A stretch of 45,334 nt of DNA from Clostridiales bacterium (GTDB lineage: Bacteria > Bacillota > Clostridia > Oscillospirales > Oscillospiraceae), in contig DYBL01000046.1 in assembly GCA_019418625.1 (NCBI GenBank), positions 1 through 45,334 of the forward strand. Direction: 5' to 3'. Below the pieces are notes generated by a model that searched no databases, was not told the DNA's origin, and saw only the letters and a program-made list of their open reading frames with translations. Position numbers and translations under genes: made by a program. Below, in pieces: positions 1 through 6,960 of the stretch; within the stretch, counting starts at the first letter, position 1, and every line of letters begins with the position of its first letter.

Positions 1-1
1 C

Positions 2-883
2 CCCATGCCCGCCGAGATGACCGGCTTTTCCGGCTACTATGGTTCCACCACCGCCCAATACAGCGTGGACGTCTCCGCGGACGGGAAGCTGACACTGGCC
101 TACCTCAACTTCCCACAGATGCCCGCGCAGGTATTTTCCTACTATTCTGACGGGACCTTCCGGGACGAGAACAATCTGTCCCTTTTGTCCTTTGTGACGG
201 AGTCCAATGGGGAGACCTATCTCTATCAGAAAGCCTTCGGTGCGCTGCCGGGGCTGGGCGTGCTGCCCATGAGCAATTATGCCGCCGTGCGGCTGCCGGA
301 AAACCAGGTCTCTCCGGAGGTGCAGACCACCTGGGACGCTCTTGCCACCGCCAGCTTCCTGCCCCTGACGGAACCTTACACCTCTCAGGTCTACCTCTCC
401 TTGACGGAGAACGCGGCCCAGGTCTCCCAGACTCCCCAATCCGTTCCCGGCTATGTGGGCTCTGACCGGATCACGGACGCCGCCTCCGCCCACTATGAGC
501 TCCAGCTGCCGGGCACCGGCGGCCGGGACGGCTATGACATGACCGTCCGGGAGGAAAATGGCGGCACCTACCTGACCGCAGGCGCCACTCTTTATCTTGC
601 CCAGGAAGATGCGCCGGAGCTGTTCACCGGTTCCGGCTGGTCTTACAGCACCATCCAGCCGGACGGCTACGCCCGCTGGTACCGGATCGGAGAAAGCGCC
701 TCCGGCACCGCCATGTCCGTTCAGGTGGATGGAGAGGGCGGCTTCTGGGTCTACAATGACCAGGGACACCTCACCGCCTCCTCCGTTTTGTGGGACGACA
801 CCAGGGCCCCCCTGGAGCAGGGCGGACTGGTGGTGTTTGCCGGAGAAGCAGGCAGCCGGTTCCATCTCTCTTTCTCCCGCTGA
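2..883 (+). CDS. C-terminal part of a probable serine-hydrolase (beta-lactamase-like) protein, 5' end outside the window
   Basis: The reading frame is open to the left edge, so the gene very likely begins upstream; the first ATG, at 5, has no ribosome binding site in view. About 293 residues are visible. They are rich in Gly, Tyr, Ser and Thr, have no membrane segment and look like beta-strand-rich extracellular domains (G-Y-Y-G near the start, many Y-L and V-Y pairs). This composition resembles the C-terminal region that follows the catalytic domain in large serine hydrolases of gut Clostridia. No catalytic SxxK or KTG motif is visible because that part would lie outside the window. The family call is therefore an inference; the frame is secure because it ends just before a strong terminator. 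Confidence 0.45.
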   Translation, partial: PMPAEMTGFSGYYGSTTAQYSVDVSADGKLTLAYLNFPQMPAQVFSYYSDGTFRDENNLSLLSFVTESNGETYLYQKAFGALPGLGVLPMSNYAAVRLPENQVSPEVQTTWDALATASFLPLTEPYTSQVYLSLTENAAQVSQTPQSVPGYVGSDRITDAASAHYELQLPGTGGRDGYDMTVREENGGTYLTAGATLYLAQEDAPELFTGSGWSYSTIQPDGYARWYRIGESASGTAMSVQVDGEGGFWVYNDQGHLTASSVLWDDTRAPLEQGGLVVFAGEAGSRFHLSFSR

Positions 884-888
884 AACGC

Positions 889-923
889 AAAAAAACGAGG
901 CACGTTAACGTGCCTCGTTTTTT
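889..923. terminator. Bidirectional intrinsic terminator
   Basis: A perfect palindrome with 12-nt arms (895-918, ACGAGGCACGTT and its complement) is flanked by an A run at 889-895 and a T run at 918-923. It can stop the rightward gene ending at 883 and the leftward lacI-type gene, whose stop codon (922-924) overlaps the T run. Confidence 0.9.
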
Positions 924-1938
924 ATCGTTCGGAATGTACCCAGGACTGGGGCGTCTGATAGGGTTTATAGGTGGAGGTAAGGACCTTTTCAAAGATCCGG
1001 GCCTCCGGGTCCTCGATCCGCCGCAGGATCTGCTCGCCGGCAGCCTGCCCCAGCTCCTCCACCGGCTGAATGATGGAGTCCATCTGGTTATCGTAGAGCT
1101 GATAAATGCTGGAGTCATAGTCCACAAAGCTCACCAGGTCGATGTCCTGGGCCAGGCGGATGCCCTTTTTATGCAGATGCACAATGGTCTCGGCACCCAT
1201 CAGGCCCTGGCAGACGATAATAGCGTCGCACTGACGCTCCAGCAGCTCGTCCAGGCAGGTGTGTGCGCTGTCCTCCATGGAGTTGCCGTAGCGGATGAGG
1301 GTCTCGTCCTCCGGCAGTCCGCAGTCCGCCACCGCCTGCTGATAGGCGGAGATCCGCTCCCGGGTGGTGGACAGCCGCGGCAGACCGCCGATGATGCCGA
1401 TGCGGCGGGCTCCCTTGCCGGCCAGGCGGCATACGCTGCGGTAAATGGGCCGGAAGTTGGACACGCACACGGAAGAGTACTTCTTCACATCAAAGGTGCG
1501 GTCCACCAGCACCACCGGGAAGCCCGCGGGGATCAGCGCGTCCAGCCGGGAAAAATCCTCCATGGTGCTGGCGATGAGCAGTCCGTCCACCAATCCGGCA
1601 GAGAGCAGGCGGATGTTGGTCTCCTCCCGATCCATATCCTCCTTGGTGTTGGCGATGATAAGATGATACCCGTGCTGGGCAAGACACGTTTCCACCGACT
1701 CGATCATGGTGGCGAAAAACTTGTTGGCGATATCCGGCACGATGAAGCCCACGGTCTTTTTCTTTCCCGTGCGGAAGCTGCGGGCGGAGGCGTCCGGCGT
1801 ATAGCCCAGCTCGGCGATGGCCTGGTATACCTTCTCCTTGGTCTCCTCGGAGACATAGCGGGTATTATTGATGGTGTGAGACACGGTGGCAGTGGAGACA
1901 CCCGCCAGCTTTGCCACGTCACTGATGGTCACTTTCAT
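922..1938 (-). CDS. LacI-family transcriptional regulator
   Basis: A DNA-binding repressor of the LacI/GalR family, 338 residues, the normal length. The N-terminal headpiece reads TISDVAKLAGVSTATVSHTI with the hinge helix around residues 45-60, followed by a periplasmic-binding-protein-like sensor domain (KTVGFIVPDIANKFFATMI onward). The start is placed at 1938 because GAGG lies 9 nt upstream of that ATG; the ATG at 1953 lacks a good ribosome binding site. The gene is divergent from gap. Two copies of a 12-bp motif lie between its promoter and start codon, and the motif recurs downstream of the gap promoter, so autorepression and control of gap are likely. The effector is unknown; a sugar or sugar phosphate would be typical. 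It is not CggR, which belongs to the SorC family. Confidence 0.93.
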   Translation of the reverse strand: MKVTISDVAKLAGVSTATVSHTINNTRYVSEETKEKVYQAIAELGYTPDASARSFRTGKKKTVGFIVPDIANKFFATMIESVETCLAQHGYHLIIANTKEDMDREETNIRLLSAGLVDGLLIASTMEDFSRLDALIPAGFPVVLVDRTFDVKKYSSVCVSNFRPIYRSVCRLAGKGARRIGIIGGLPRLSTTRERISAYQQAVADCGLPEDETLIRYGNSMEDSAHTCLDELLERQCDAIIVCQGLMGAETIVHLHKKGIRLAQDIDLVSFVDYDSSIYQLYDNQMDSIIQPVEELGQAAGEQILRRIEDPEARIFEKVLTSTYKPYQTPQSWVHSER

Positions 1939-1950
1939 TGGCGTTTTCCT

Positions 1951-1982
1951 CATTGCGTAATCGGTTTCAACATTGCGTAATC
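1951..1982. promoter_or_regulatory. Tandem operator, two copies of CATTGCGTAATC
   Basis: CATTGCGTAATC occurs at 1951-1962 and 1971-1982, exactly 20 bp (two helical turns) apart. The core ATTGCGTAAT is an inverted repeat with central CG and one mismatch, as in LacI-family operators. Both copies lie just downstream of the predicted start of the lacI-type transcript. A third copy of the core (GATTACGCAA) lies at 2177-2186. Confidence 0.7.
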
Positions 1983-1995
1983 AATTTTCCCCCAC

Positions 1996-2024
1996 AGTAT
2001 ATGACAGTGCCCTCGGTACGTCAA
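1996..2024 (-). promoter_or_regulatory. Promoter of the LacI-family gene
   Basis: On the minus strand, -35 TTGACG (2019-2024), a 17-bp spacer and -10 TATACT (1996-2001). Transcription should start near 1989, just before the tandem operator. Confidence 0.75.
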
Positions 2025-2121
2025 GCACTTTTCACCAGATTTCGTCATTTCTTTATGGAAAAGTCCATTCTTTTTATCATAAATCACAATTTACATATCA
2101 GATTGTTATTTGAAATGACAG

Positions 2122-2150
2122 TTGCCAAACCAATTCCCGTGTGATAGTAT
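2122..2150 (+). promoter_or_regulatory. Promoter of gap
   Basis: TTGCCA (2122-2127), a 17-bp spacer and TAGTAT (2145-2150) preceded by an extended -10 TG at 2142-2143. The expected start is near 2157, so the operator at 2177-2192 lies in the initially transcribed region. Confidence 0.65.
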
Positions 2151-2176
2151 ACTCCTGTAAAACGATTAAACCAAAC

Positions 2177-2192
2177 GATTACGCAAACGTTT
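2177..2192. promoter_or_regulatory. Putative LacI-type operator upstream of gap
   Basis: GATTACGCAA at 2177-2186 is the exact complement of the core found twice upstream of the lacI-type gene. It runs into AAACGTTT (2185-2192), an 8-bp palindrome with central CG. The site is downstream of the gap promoter, where a bound repressor would block elongation or initiation. Confidence 0.6.
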
Positions 2193-2240
2193 CGGCGGTG
2201 TACTTCCGTTCCGCCGGTATTGAAAGGAGTCTATTTGACT

Positions 2241-3254
2241 ATGAAAACCCAGATTGGTATCAACGGCTTCGGCCGCATCGGCCGCCTCGTGTTCCGCGCC
2301 GCTCTCAACCGTGACGATGTTGAGGTCGTCGGCCTGAACGACCCCTTCATGAACCCCGAGTACATGGCTTACATGCTCAAGTACGACAGCGTGCACGGCA
2401 AGTTCCCCGGTGAGGTCTCCGCTGAGGACGGCATGCTGGTGGTCAACGGCAAGAAGTATCCCGTGTTCACCGCCATGGAGGTCAAGGACATTCCCTGGGC
2501 CAGCGTGGGCGCTGAGTATATCTGCGAGTGCACCGGCAAGCACCTGACCAAGGAGCTGTGCCAGGGTCACATCGACGCCGGCGCCAAGCACGTGGTCATG
2601 GGCGCTCCTTCCAAGGACGACACCCCCATGTTCGTTATGGGCGTCAACAACACCAAGTACACCTCTGACATGACCTTCGTGTCCAACGCCTCCTGCACCA
2701 CCAACTGCCTGGCTCCCATCGCCAAGGTCCTGCACGAGAAGTTCGGCATCGTGGAAGGCCTGATGACCACCGTGCACTCCGTCACCCCCACCCAGAAGCT
2801 GCTGGACGGCGCTTCCCTGAAGGATTGGCGCGGCGGCCGTGCTGCTACCGGCAACATCATCCCCTCCTCCACCGGCGCCGCCAAGGCTGTGGGCAAGGTC
2901 ATCCCCGAGCTCAACGGCAAGCTGACCGGTATGTCCATGCGCGTCCCCACCCTGGACGTGTCCGTGGTGGATCTGACTGCCAAGCTGGCCAAGCCCGCCT
3001 CCTATGAGGAGATCTGCAAGGCCATGAAGGAGGCCTCTGAGGGTGAGCTGAAGGGCGTTCTGGGTTACACCGACGAGGACGTTGTCTCCTCCGACTTCCT
3101 GGGCGATTCCCGCACCTCCATCTTCGATGCCAAGGCCGGTATCGCTCTGACCGACACCTTCGTGAAGGTCGTCTCCTGGTACGACAACGAGTGCGGCTAC
3201 TCCAACAAGATGGTGGACCTGATCCGCTACATGTCCTCTGTGGATCACAAGTAA
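2241..3254 (+). CDS. gap: Glyceraldehyde-3-phosphate dehydrogenase
   Basis: Catalyses NAD-dependent oxidative phosphorylation of glyceraldehyde-3-phosphate in cytosolic glycolysis. The protein is 337 residues, normal for the family. INGFGRIGR (7-15) is the NAD-binding loop; SNASCTTNCLAP carries the catalytic Cys152, and His179 is in TTVHS. The start is the ATG at 2241, with AAAGGAG about 11 nt upstream; an in-frame TTG at 2220 precedes that ribosome binding site and is not used. The gene is alone between its own promoter and a strong terminator rather than in a gap-pgk-tpi operon. Codons are strongly biased to a few C-ending forms, as expected of a highly expressed gene. Control by the divergent LacI-family protein is inferred from shared operators. 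Confidence 0.97.
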   Translation: MKTQIGINGFGRIGRLVFRAALNRDDVEVVGLNDPFMNPEYMAYMLKYDSVHGKFPGEVSAEDGMLVVNGKKYPVFTAMEVKDIPWASVGAEYICECTGKHLTKELCQGHIDAGAKHVVMGAPSKDDTPMFVMGVNNTKYTSDMTFVSNASCTTNCLAPIAKVLHEKFGIVEGLMTTVHSVTPTQKLLDGASLKDWRGGRAATGNIIPSSTGAAKAVGKVIPELNGKLTGMSMRVPTLDVSVVDLTAKLAKPASYEEICKAMKEASEGELKGVLGYTDEDVVSSDFLGDSRTSIFDAKAGIALTDTFVKVVSWYDNECGYSNKMVDLIRYMSSVDHK

Positions 3255-3279
3255 GTTTTTCCCCCTGTATTGCAGTGAA

Positions 3280-3315
3280 CTACCTGCCCGGGATTTCCCG
3301 GGCAGGTAGTTTTTA
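3280..3315 (+). terminator. Intrinsic terminator of gap
   Basis: Perfect 13-bp stem CTACCTGCCCGGG (3280-3292) with its complement at 3297-3309, a 4-nt loop, then TTTTTATA. It lies 25 nt after the gap stop codon. Confidence 0.93.
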
Positions 3316-3344
3316 TATCGGCTCACGGCAGCCGGCCATATCCC

Positions 3345-3711
3345 CAAGCATAACACAACCCCCCATTCGCTCCAACGACGAATGGGGGGCTCACTCATTG
3401 ATTGGATTGTCCAATGGTCGCTACCTCATGCTTTCTTTCGGATTTACCGCTCGACGCTCGGGGGTAATGAAAACGTTGAACTCAGGTTTTTTGCCAATCC
3501 ATAAAACATCGCTTACACGCAGTCACCGCTCTGGTTATTACCAAAACATCTCGCTCGTGTGGCTCATCATAGTGAGGTGTGTTTCGTTTTTGGGTCCTTC
3601 CGGAGTACGCGGTTTGAAATTTTCTTCTGAAAGTCGAACGGCATTTGAGGATTTAGGATTCTCTTGGAATCTCTGAGCTTTCTAGCCCATGGGACTCACT
3701 CCCTTCCTGTG
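3345..3711 (-). ncRNA. Putative structured non-coding RNA, about 365 nt, class not recognised
   Basis: Roughly 500 bases between gap and the methylase gene hold no credible protein gene, yet the minus strand has a consensus promoter at 3717-3745 and a hairpin terminator at 3348-3389. The intervening RNA shows local hairpins (GAUUC...GAAUC near its 5' end, GGU-AAUA-ACC, AUUGGA-CAA-UCCAAU near the 3' end). It also has a long-range 9-bp helix: CCGUUCGAC (from 3633-3641) against GUCGAGCGG (from 3447-3455), extended outward by CCUCA (3646-3650) against UGAGG (3424-3428). Base composition is clearly less GC-rich than the flanking genes. I found no tmRNA ends, no RNase P, SRP or 6S hallmarks. A member of one of the large structured Clostridia RNA families (for example raiA-type) is possible but unproven. 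Confidence 0.6.
3348..3389 (-). terminator. Terminator of the putative RNA
   Basis: An 11-bp stem of CCCCCCATTCG (3359-3369) with CGAATGGGGGG (3379-3389). On the minus strand it is followed by a moderately T-rich tail TTGTGTTATG. It faces the gap terminator. Confidence 0.7.
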
Positions 3712-3716
3712 TCTAT

Positions 3717-3745
3717 AATGTACAACACTTTTTCGATTTTGTCAA
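3717..3745 (-). promoter_or_regulatory. Promoter of the putative RNA
   Basis: On the minus strand, consensus -35 TTGACA (3740-3745), a 17-bp spacer and -10 TACATT (3717-3722). The start is expected near 3710. No ribosome binding site and ORF combination follows it. Confidence 0.75.
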
Positions 3746-3817
3746 CTCATTTTGTGCATTTTTACATTTTGCATAAATGCAAATCGTTTTACTTTGTCAT
3801 AATGGACAATTGTGTTT

Positions 3818-4846
3818 TTACGAAAGACACAGTTCCCGAAAAAAGCACACCAGGGACAGCTCCTCCCGCTGCCAGAAGGCCTCCAGCAGCGCCTCCACAT
3901 TCTCCTCGCTGTGTTCGATCTCCCGGCAGAAGCGGCGCAGCGCCTCTCCCAGCCCGCCGCACACCGGCGTCAGACGCTCCACAGTCAGCACCGCCAGCAC
4001 GCACAGCTGCGCCCGCCCCAGCAGATCTCCGTCGTTGACGGCCTTGAGCAGGTGACGGAAGGCAACGTAGCAGGCGACGCGCTCCAAAAGGGCCTCGTCT
4101 CCCCGTGCCGGCGCCGTCTCCTCTCCCCGGCGCAGCAGCGTCCGCCAGTCCGCTTCCAGCACTTCCAGCTCTCCCAAAACTCTGAGCGCCCAGGGAAAAA
4201 GTCCCGGTCCCGCTCCGCACTCCAGCGCCTGGGGTCCCCACGTCCGGGCAAGGTCTCCCAGCGCCTCCCCCTGCTCCTCATCCAGCAGCGCCTGGGCCTG
4301 CCAGGCCAGGAGCAAAAAGTCCGTCAGCCGGCGGCGCAGGGATGCTTTTCGGTCCGTGAGGATGGAGAGCATCCGCGTCCGCAGGGCCGTCAGGCCCTCC
4401 AGCCAGGGGTCTGCCGGCTCTGATCGCTCCTCGTCCTCCCAGGAGGAGAGGGTGAGCTTTTCCCGGCTGCCCAGCAGCAATTCGTTTGCCGCCGGGCAGG
4501 CGGCGGAGAGGGTGATCTCCCGGAAAGCGCCGTAGTCCTCGATGAAGCGGGGATGAGACCGGCAGGTGACAGAGGTGGCCGCCTCCCCCAGCTGCAGATG
4601 GATCTCACAGAGGTTCTCCTCATTGAGAAACGGGCATCGCCCGCCCCGCAGGGGAAAACAGAAGTCCCCCTCCGCATCCGCCTGGATCACGGAGCGCAGC
4701 TTCTCCCCCAGGGCGCCGGGCACCTGAAAATACCGCAGCGCCGTCTCCTCATCCAACACGACCTCCCATCCGGCGCAGCAGGTGTGGGGGCACGCCCCCG
4801 CCAGGCAGTGAAAGTCATGGAAATAATCAGCCGCTCGGTTCAGCAT
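3818..4846 (-). CDS. fliB: FliB-family lysine-N-methylase-like protein
   Basis: A 342-residue protein of the flagellin lysine-N-methylase (FliB) family. These proteins carry a cysteine-rich, probably iron-sulfur-binding N-terminus and, in Salmonella, methylate flagellin lysines. The N-terminus shows the family's cysteine pattern: FHCLAGACPHTCCAGW, then C-F-P and RCPFLNEENLCEIH, TCRSHPRF and AACPAA. The C-terminal two thirds are helical and variable. The ATG at 4846 is chosen because AGGGAG lies about 8 nt upstream; the longer TTG form at 4873 overlaps that site. No flagellar gene is present in the window, so a flagellin substrate is not supported here; homologues also occur in non-motile Clostridia. 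The gene is divergent from the 4Fe-4S operon across a perfect palindrome. Confidence 0.8.
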   Translation of the reverse strand: MLNRAADYFHDFHCLAGACPHTCCAGWEVVLDEETALRYFQVPGALGEKLRSVIQADAEGDFCFPLRGGRCPFLNEENLCEIHLQLGEAATSVTCRSHPRFIEDYGAFREITLSAACPAANELLLGSREKLTLSSWEDEERSEPADPWLEGLTALRTRMLSILTDRKASLRRRLTDFLLLAWQAQALLDEEQGEALGDLARTWGPQALECGAGPGLFPWALRVLGELEVLEADWRTLLRRGEETAPARGDEALLERVACYVAFRHLLKAVNDGDLLGRAQLCVLAVLTVERLTPVCGGLGEALRRFCREIEHSEENVEALLEAFWQREELSLVCFFRELCLS

Positions 4847-4880
4847 GCTCTGCTCCCTTCCGCCCCGGATCAACGGAGCC

Positions 4881-4900
4881 TATGTTGTTATAACAACATA
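4881..4900. promoter_or_regulatory. Perfect 20-bp palindrome, probable operator
   Basis: TATGTTGTTATAACAACATA is a perfect inverted repeat between the divergent methylase and 4Fe-4S genes. A -10-like GATACT at 4920-4925 would place the rightward start near 4932 and the palindrome centre at about -41.5, the class II position of Crp/Fnr-type activators. The cognate regulator is not in the window. Confidence 0.65.
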
Positions 4901-4980
4901 CAATTTTTCAATATTGTACGATACTTGACTTACAAAAACAAGCCGCCTGTTTGAACAGGGGAAAAAGGAGACACACTACT

Positions 4981-5673
4981 ATGGTAAGACGCATCATCCA
5001 GATCGACCAGGAAAAATGCAACGGCTGCGGGGCCTGCGCCGCGGCGTGCCACGAAGGCGCCATCGGCATGGTAGACGGGAAGGCCCAGCTGCTGCGGGAC
5101 GACTACTGCGACGGCCTGGGCGACTGCCTGCCCACCTGCCCCACCGGCGCCATCACCTTTGTGGAACGGGAGGCCGCCGCCTATGACGAGGCCGCCGTCC
5201 AGGCCCGGAAGGCAGCCGCCTGCTCCGGCGGCTGTCCCGGCAGCGCCGCCCGTTCCCTGCACCCGGCGCCCGCGGCTGCCCAGGCTCCCGTCAGCCAGTC
5301 CGGTCCCGTGTCCCGCCTGATGCAGTGGCCGGTGCAGCTGAAGCTGCTGCCGGTGGAGGCGCCCTTCTACCAGGGGGCCAAACTGCTGATCGCCGCGGAC
5401 TGCACCGCCTTTTCCCGCGCGGATTTCCACGAGCGGTTCATGCGCGGGCGCATCACCGTCATCGGCTGCCCCAAGCTGGACGAGGGCGACTACGCCGAAA
5501 AGCTCACGGAGATCCTGCGGCGCAACGATATCCGGGAGGTGCTGGTGGTGCGCATGGAGGTCCCCTGCTGCGGCGGCATCCAGCGGGCCGCGGAGACGGC
5601 CCTGCAAAAAAGCGGAAAGTTCATCCCCTGGCAGGTGGTGACACTGGGCCGGGATGGAAATATTTTGGACTGA
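4981..5673 (+). CDS. 4Fe-4S dicluster-type electron-transfer protein
   Basis: A 230-residue cytosolic iron-sulfur protein. The first motif is complete (C13-x2-C16-x2-C19-x3-C23). The second reads C43-x5-C49-x3-C53-P and lacks the middle cysteine, which is typical of this subgroup (CDGLGDCLPTCPTGAI). After a low-complexity Ala/Pro/Ser linker (about 75-110) comes a C-terminal domain with the conserved-looking blocks IAADCTAFS, FHERFM, VIGCPKLD and a late CCGG pair. The start is the ATG at 4981, with AAAGGAG upstream. It is followed 26 nt later by a ferredoxin gene with its own ribosome binding site. Relatives often sit beside hybrid-cluster protein or Crp/Fnr genes in Clostridia, hinting at a redox or nitrosative stress role, but the exact function is unknown. 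Confidence 0.75.
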   Translation: MVRRIIQIDQEKCNGCGACAAACHEGAIGMVDGKAQLLRDDYCDGLGDCLPTCPTGAITFVEREAAAYDEAAVQARKAAACSGGCPGSAARSLHPAPAAAQAPVSQSGPVSRLMQWPVQLKLLPVEAPFYQGAKLLIAADCTAFSRADFHERFMRGRITVIGCPKLDEGDYAEKLTEILRRNDIREVLVVRMEVPCCGGIQRAAETALQKSGKFIPWQVVTLGRDGNILD

Positions 5674-5699
5674 CCCACTTAAGGAAAAGGAGATTTTTT

Positions 5700-5882
5700 A
5701 TGAAAGCGATCGTAAACGACACCTGCATCGGCTGCGGCCTGTGCGCAGGCACTTGCCCGCTGGTATTCACCATGGGAGACGACGGTCTGGCCCACGGCGC
5801 CGAAGTGGCTGCCAACCAGGAAAACGCCGCCCGGGAGGCTCAGGAGGGCTGCCCGGTGGGCGCCATTTCCCTGGAGGACTGA
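5700..5882 (+). CDS. Small 4Fe-4S ferredoxin
   Basis: A 60-residue ferredoxin with a single [4Fe-4S] cluster: C9-x2-C12-x2-C15 and distant C51-P, plus an extra Cys19. It is a low-potential electron carrier in the cytosol. The ATG at 5700 follows AAGGAG by 8 nt. It is the second gene of a two-gene operon with the 4Fe-4S protein ending at 5673 and is followed by a strong terminator. The acidic C-terminus (ISLED) is typical of clostridial ferredoxins. The partner enzyme is not evident in the window. Confidence 0.9.
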   Translation: MKAIVNDTCIGCGLCAGTCPLVFTMGDDGLAHGAEVAANQENAAREAQEGCPVGAISLED

Positions 5883-5895
5883 TCCACGAAAAAAG

Positions 5896-5938
5896 CAAGC
5901 AGGCGGGAGCCCATGGGTTCCCGCCTGCTTGTTTTTTT
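5896..5938. terminator. Intrinsic terminator after the ferredoxin operon
   Basis: A 13-bp stem, CAAGCAGGCGGGA (5896-5908) with its complement 5919-5931, followed by seven T. An A run on the left side lets it also act on the leftward GGDEF gene. Confidence 0.92.
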
Positions 5939-5954
5939 CGTGTGAATGGACCGC

Positions 5955-6845
5955 TCACATGGTGGCCGGCACGCCCCGGCCCTCGGTCTCGCCGCTGCGG
6001 CGCTTTTCCTCGTACATCCGGCGGTCCGCCTGCTCCAGCATGGCCATGAGGAAGGACTGCTCCGCCAGGAACTGGTTGGTATAGGCATAGCCGAAGTCCG
6101 CCGGCAGCACCGGCAAAAGTGCCAGGCGCAGATCCTCCACCTTGCGCTGCACCACGGACTCGTCGCAGTCCGTCAGGATCACCACGAACTCATCGCCGCC
6201 GAAGCGGATCACCGAGTCCTGGGCCCGTACATGGCTGCGCAGCACGGCGGCCACTTCCTCCAGCACCTGATCTCCGGCCAGGTGGCCCCTGGTATCATTG
6301 ACCTTTTTGAATTGCCGCAGATCCAGCAAAATGAGTCCCACCCGCATGGGCGTATACTCCGCACTGTGGTGCAGGAAGGAAAATTCGTTGAGATAGCGCC
6401 GGTTGAAGGCCCGGGTCAGCTCGTCACGGTAGAGCTTGCTTTGCAGCTCCTCCAGCCGCTGGGCCACGGTTTTCCCGTTTTCCTTTTCCACCAGCAGCTG
6501 GTCCGACACATGGCTGACGATCTCCAGGACCACCTGCCGCTCCTCTTCCGGCAGCACCAGCATCAGCGGTTGGGAAACCACATAGAAAACATCGTTGTGG
6601 ATAAATTCGTATTTTGTCCGCCGGCAGTTGCCGCTCACCGCCTGCAAGCTGGTGCAGTTTTTGCAGCGGCAGTCCTTGTTCCAAACGGAAAAGCAGGTAT
6701 ATGGCTCCTCAGTCACATGGTCGTCACACAGCCGCAGCACAGTCGTACGCACCGGGTCCACCAGTCGGACCACGTCGAAAATGGGCGCAAGGCACCGGAG
6801 CATCCACTCCATGTCCTGTGCGCAATAGCGGTTTTGCTGCCCCAT
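5955..6845 (-). CDS. Diguanylate cyclase with cysteine-rich N-terminal sensor domain
   Basis: Predicted to make cyclic di-GMP from two GTP. The C-terminal GGDEF domain is complete: RFGGDEFVVI at about 214-223, with the upstream YRDELTRAFNRRYL and LDLRQFKKVND blocks. An inhibitory I-site RAQD (207-210) sits exactly five residues before GGDEF, so product feedback inhibition is expected. The N-terminal half is PAS-like and holds five clustered cysteines (C51, C59, C61, C64, C74) in a C-x7-C-x-C-x2-C-x9-C pattern, suggesting a bound metal or iron-sulfur centre or a redox sensor. No membrane segment is visible, so it is probably cytosolic. The ATG at 6845 is preceded by GGGGAGGG; the longer form lacks a site. 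It stands as a single gene. Confidence 0.9.
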   Translation of the reverse strand: MGQQNRYCAQDMEWMLRCLAPIFDVVRLVDPVRTTVLRLCDDHVTEEPYTCFSVWNKDCRCKNCTSLQAVSGNCRRTKYEFIHNDVFYVVSQPLMLVLPEEERQVVLEIVSHVSDQLLVEKENGKTVAQRLEELQSKLYRDELTRAFNRRYLNEFSFLHHSAEYTPMRVGLILLDLRQFKKVNDTRGHLAGDQVLEEVAAVLRSHVRAQDSVIRFGGDEFVVILTDCDESVVQRKVEDLRLALLPVLPADFGYAYTNQFLAEQSFLMAMLEQADRRMYEEKRRSGETEGRGVPATM

Positions 6846-6960
6846 ACAGCGTCCCTCCCCTGTGGCGGGAATCGTCCCTGGGCGCAACCGACCGCAGGGT
6901 GTTTTTTCATTATACTGCCATATTCAGGAAAAGGCAAGTATATGGAGCAGGTGCGCGTGT

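Noticed and set aside
2166..3398. Long open frame antisense to gap
   Set aside because: It is a by-product of GC-rich codon bias in gap; the peptide is His/Gly/Val-rich without family features, and it runs through the gap promoter and terminator.
3191..3676. Open frame through the gap terminator and the region after it
   Set aside because: It starts inside gap, crosses a strong terminator and has no ribosome binding site; the region is better explained as a minus-strand RNA gene.
3345..3711. tmRNA, RNase P RNA, SRP RNA or 6S RNA
   Set aside because: No tRNA-like ends or tag ORF, no RNase P core GAGGAAAGUCC, no SRP GGAA-tetraloop motif, and no 6S-like long rod folding ends together were seen.
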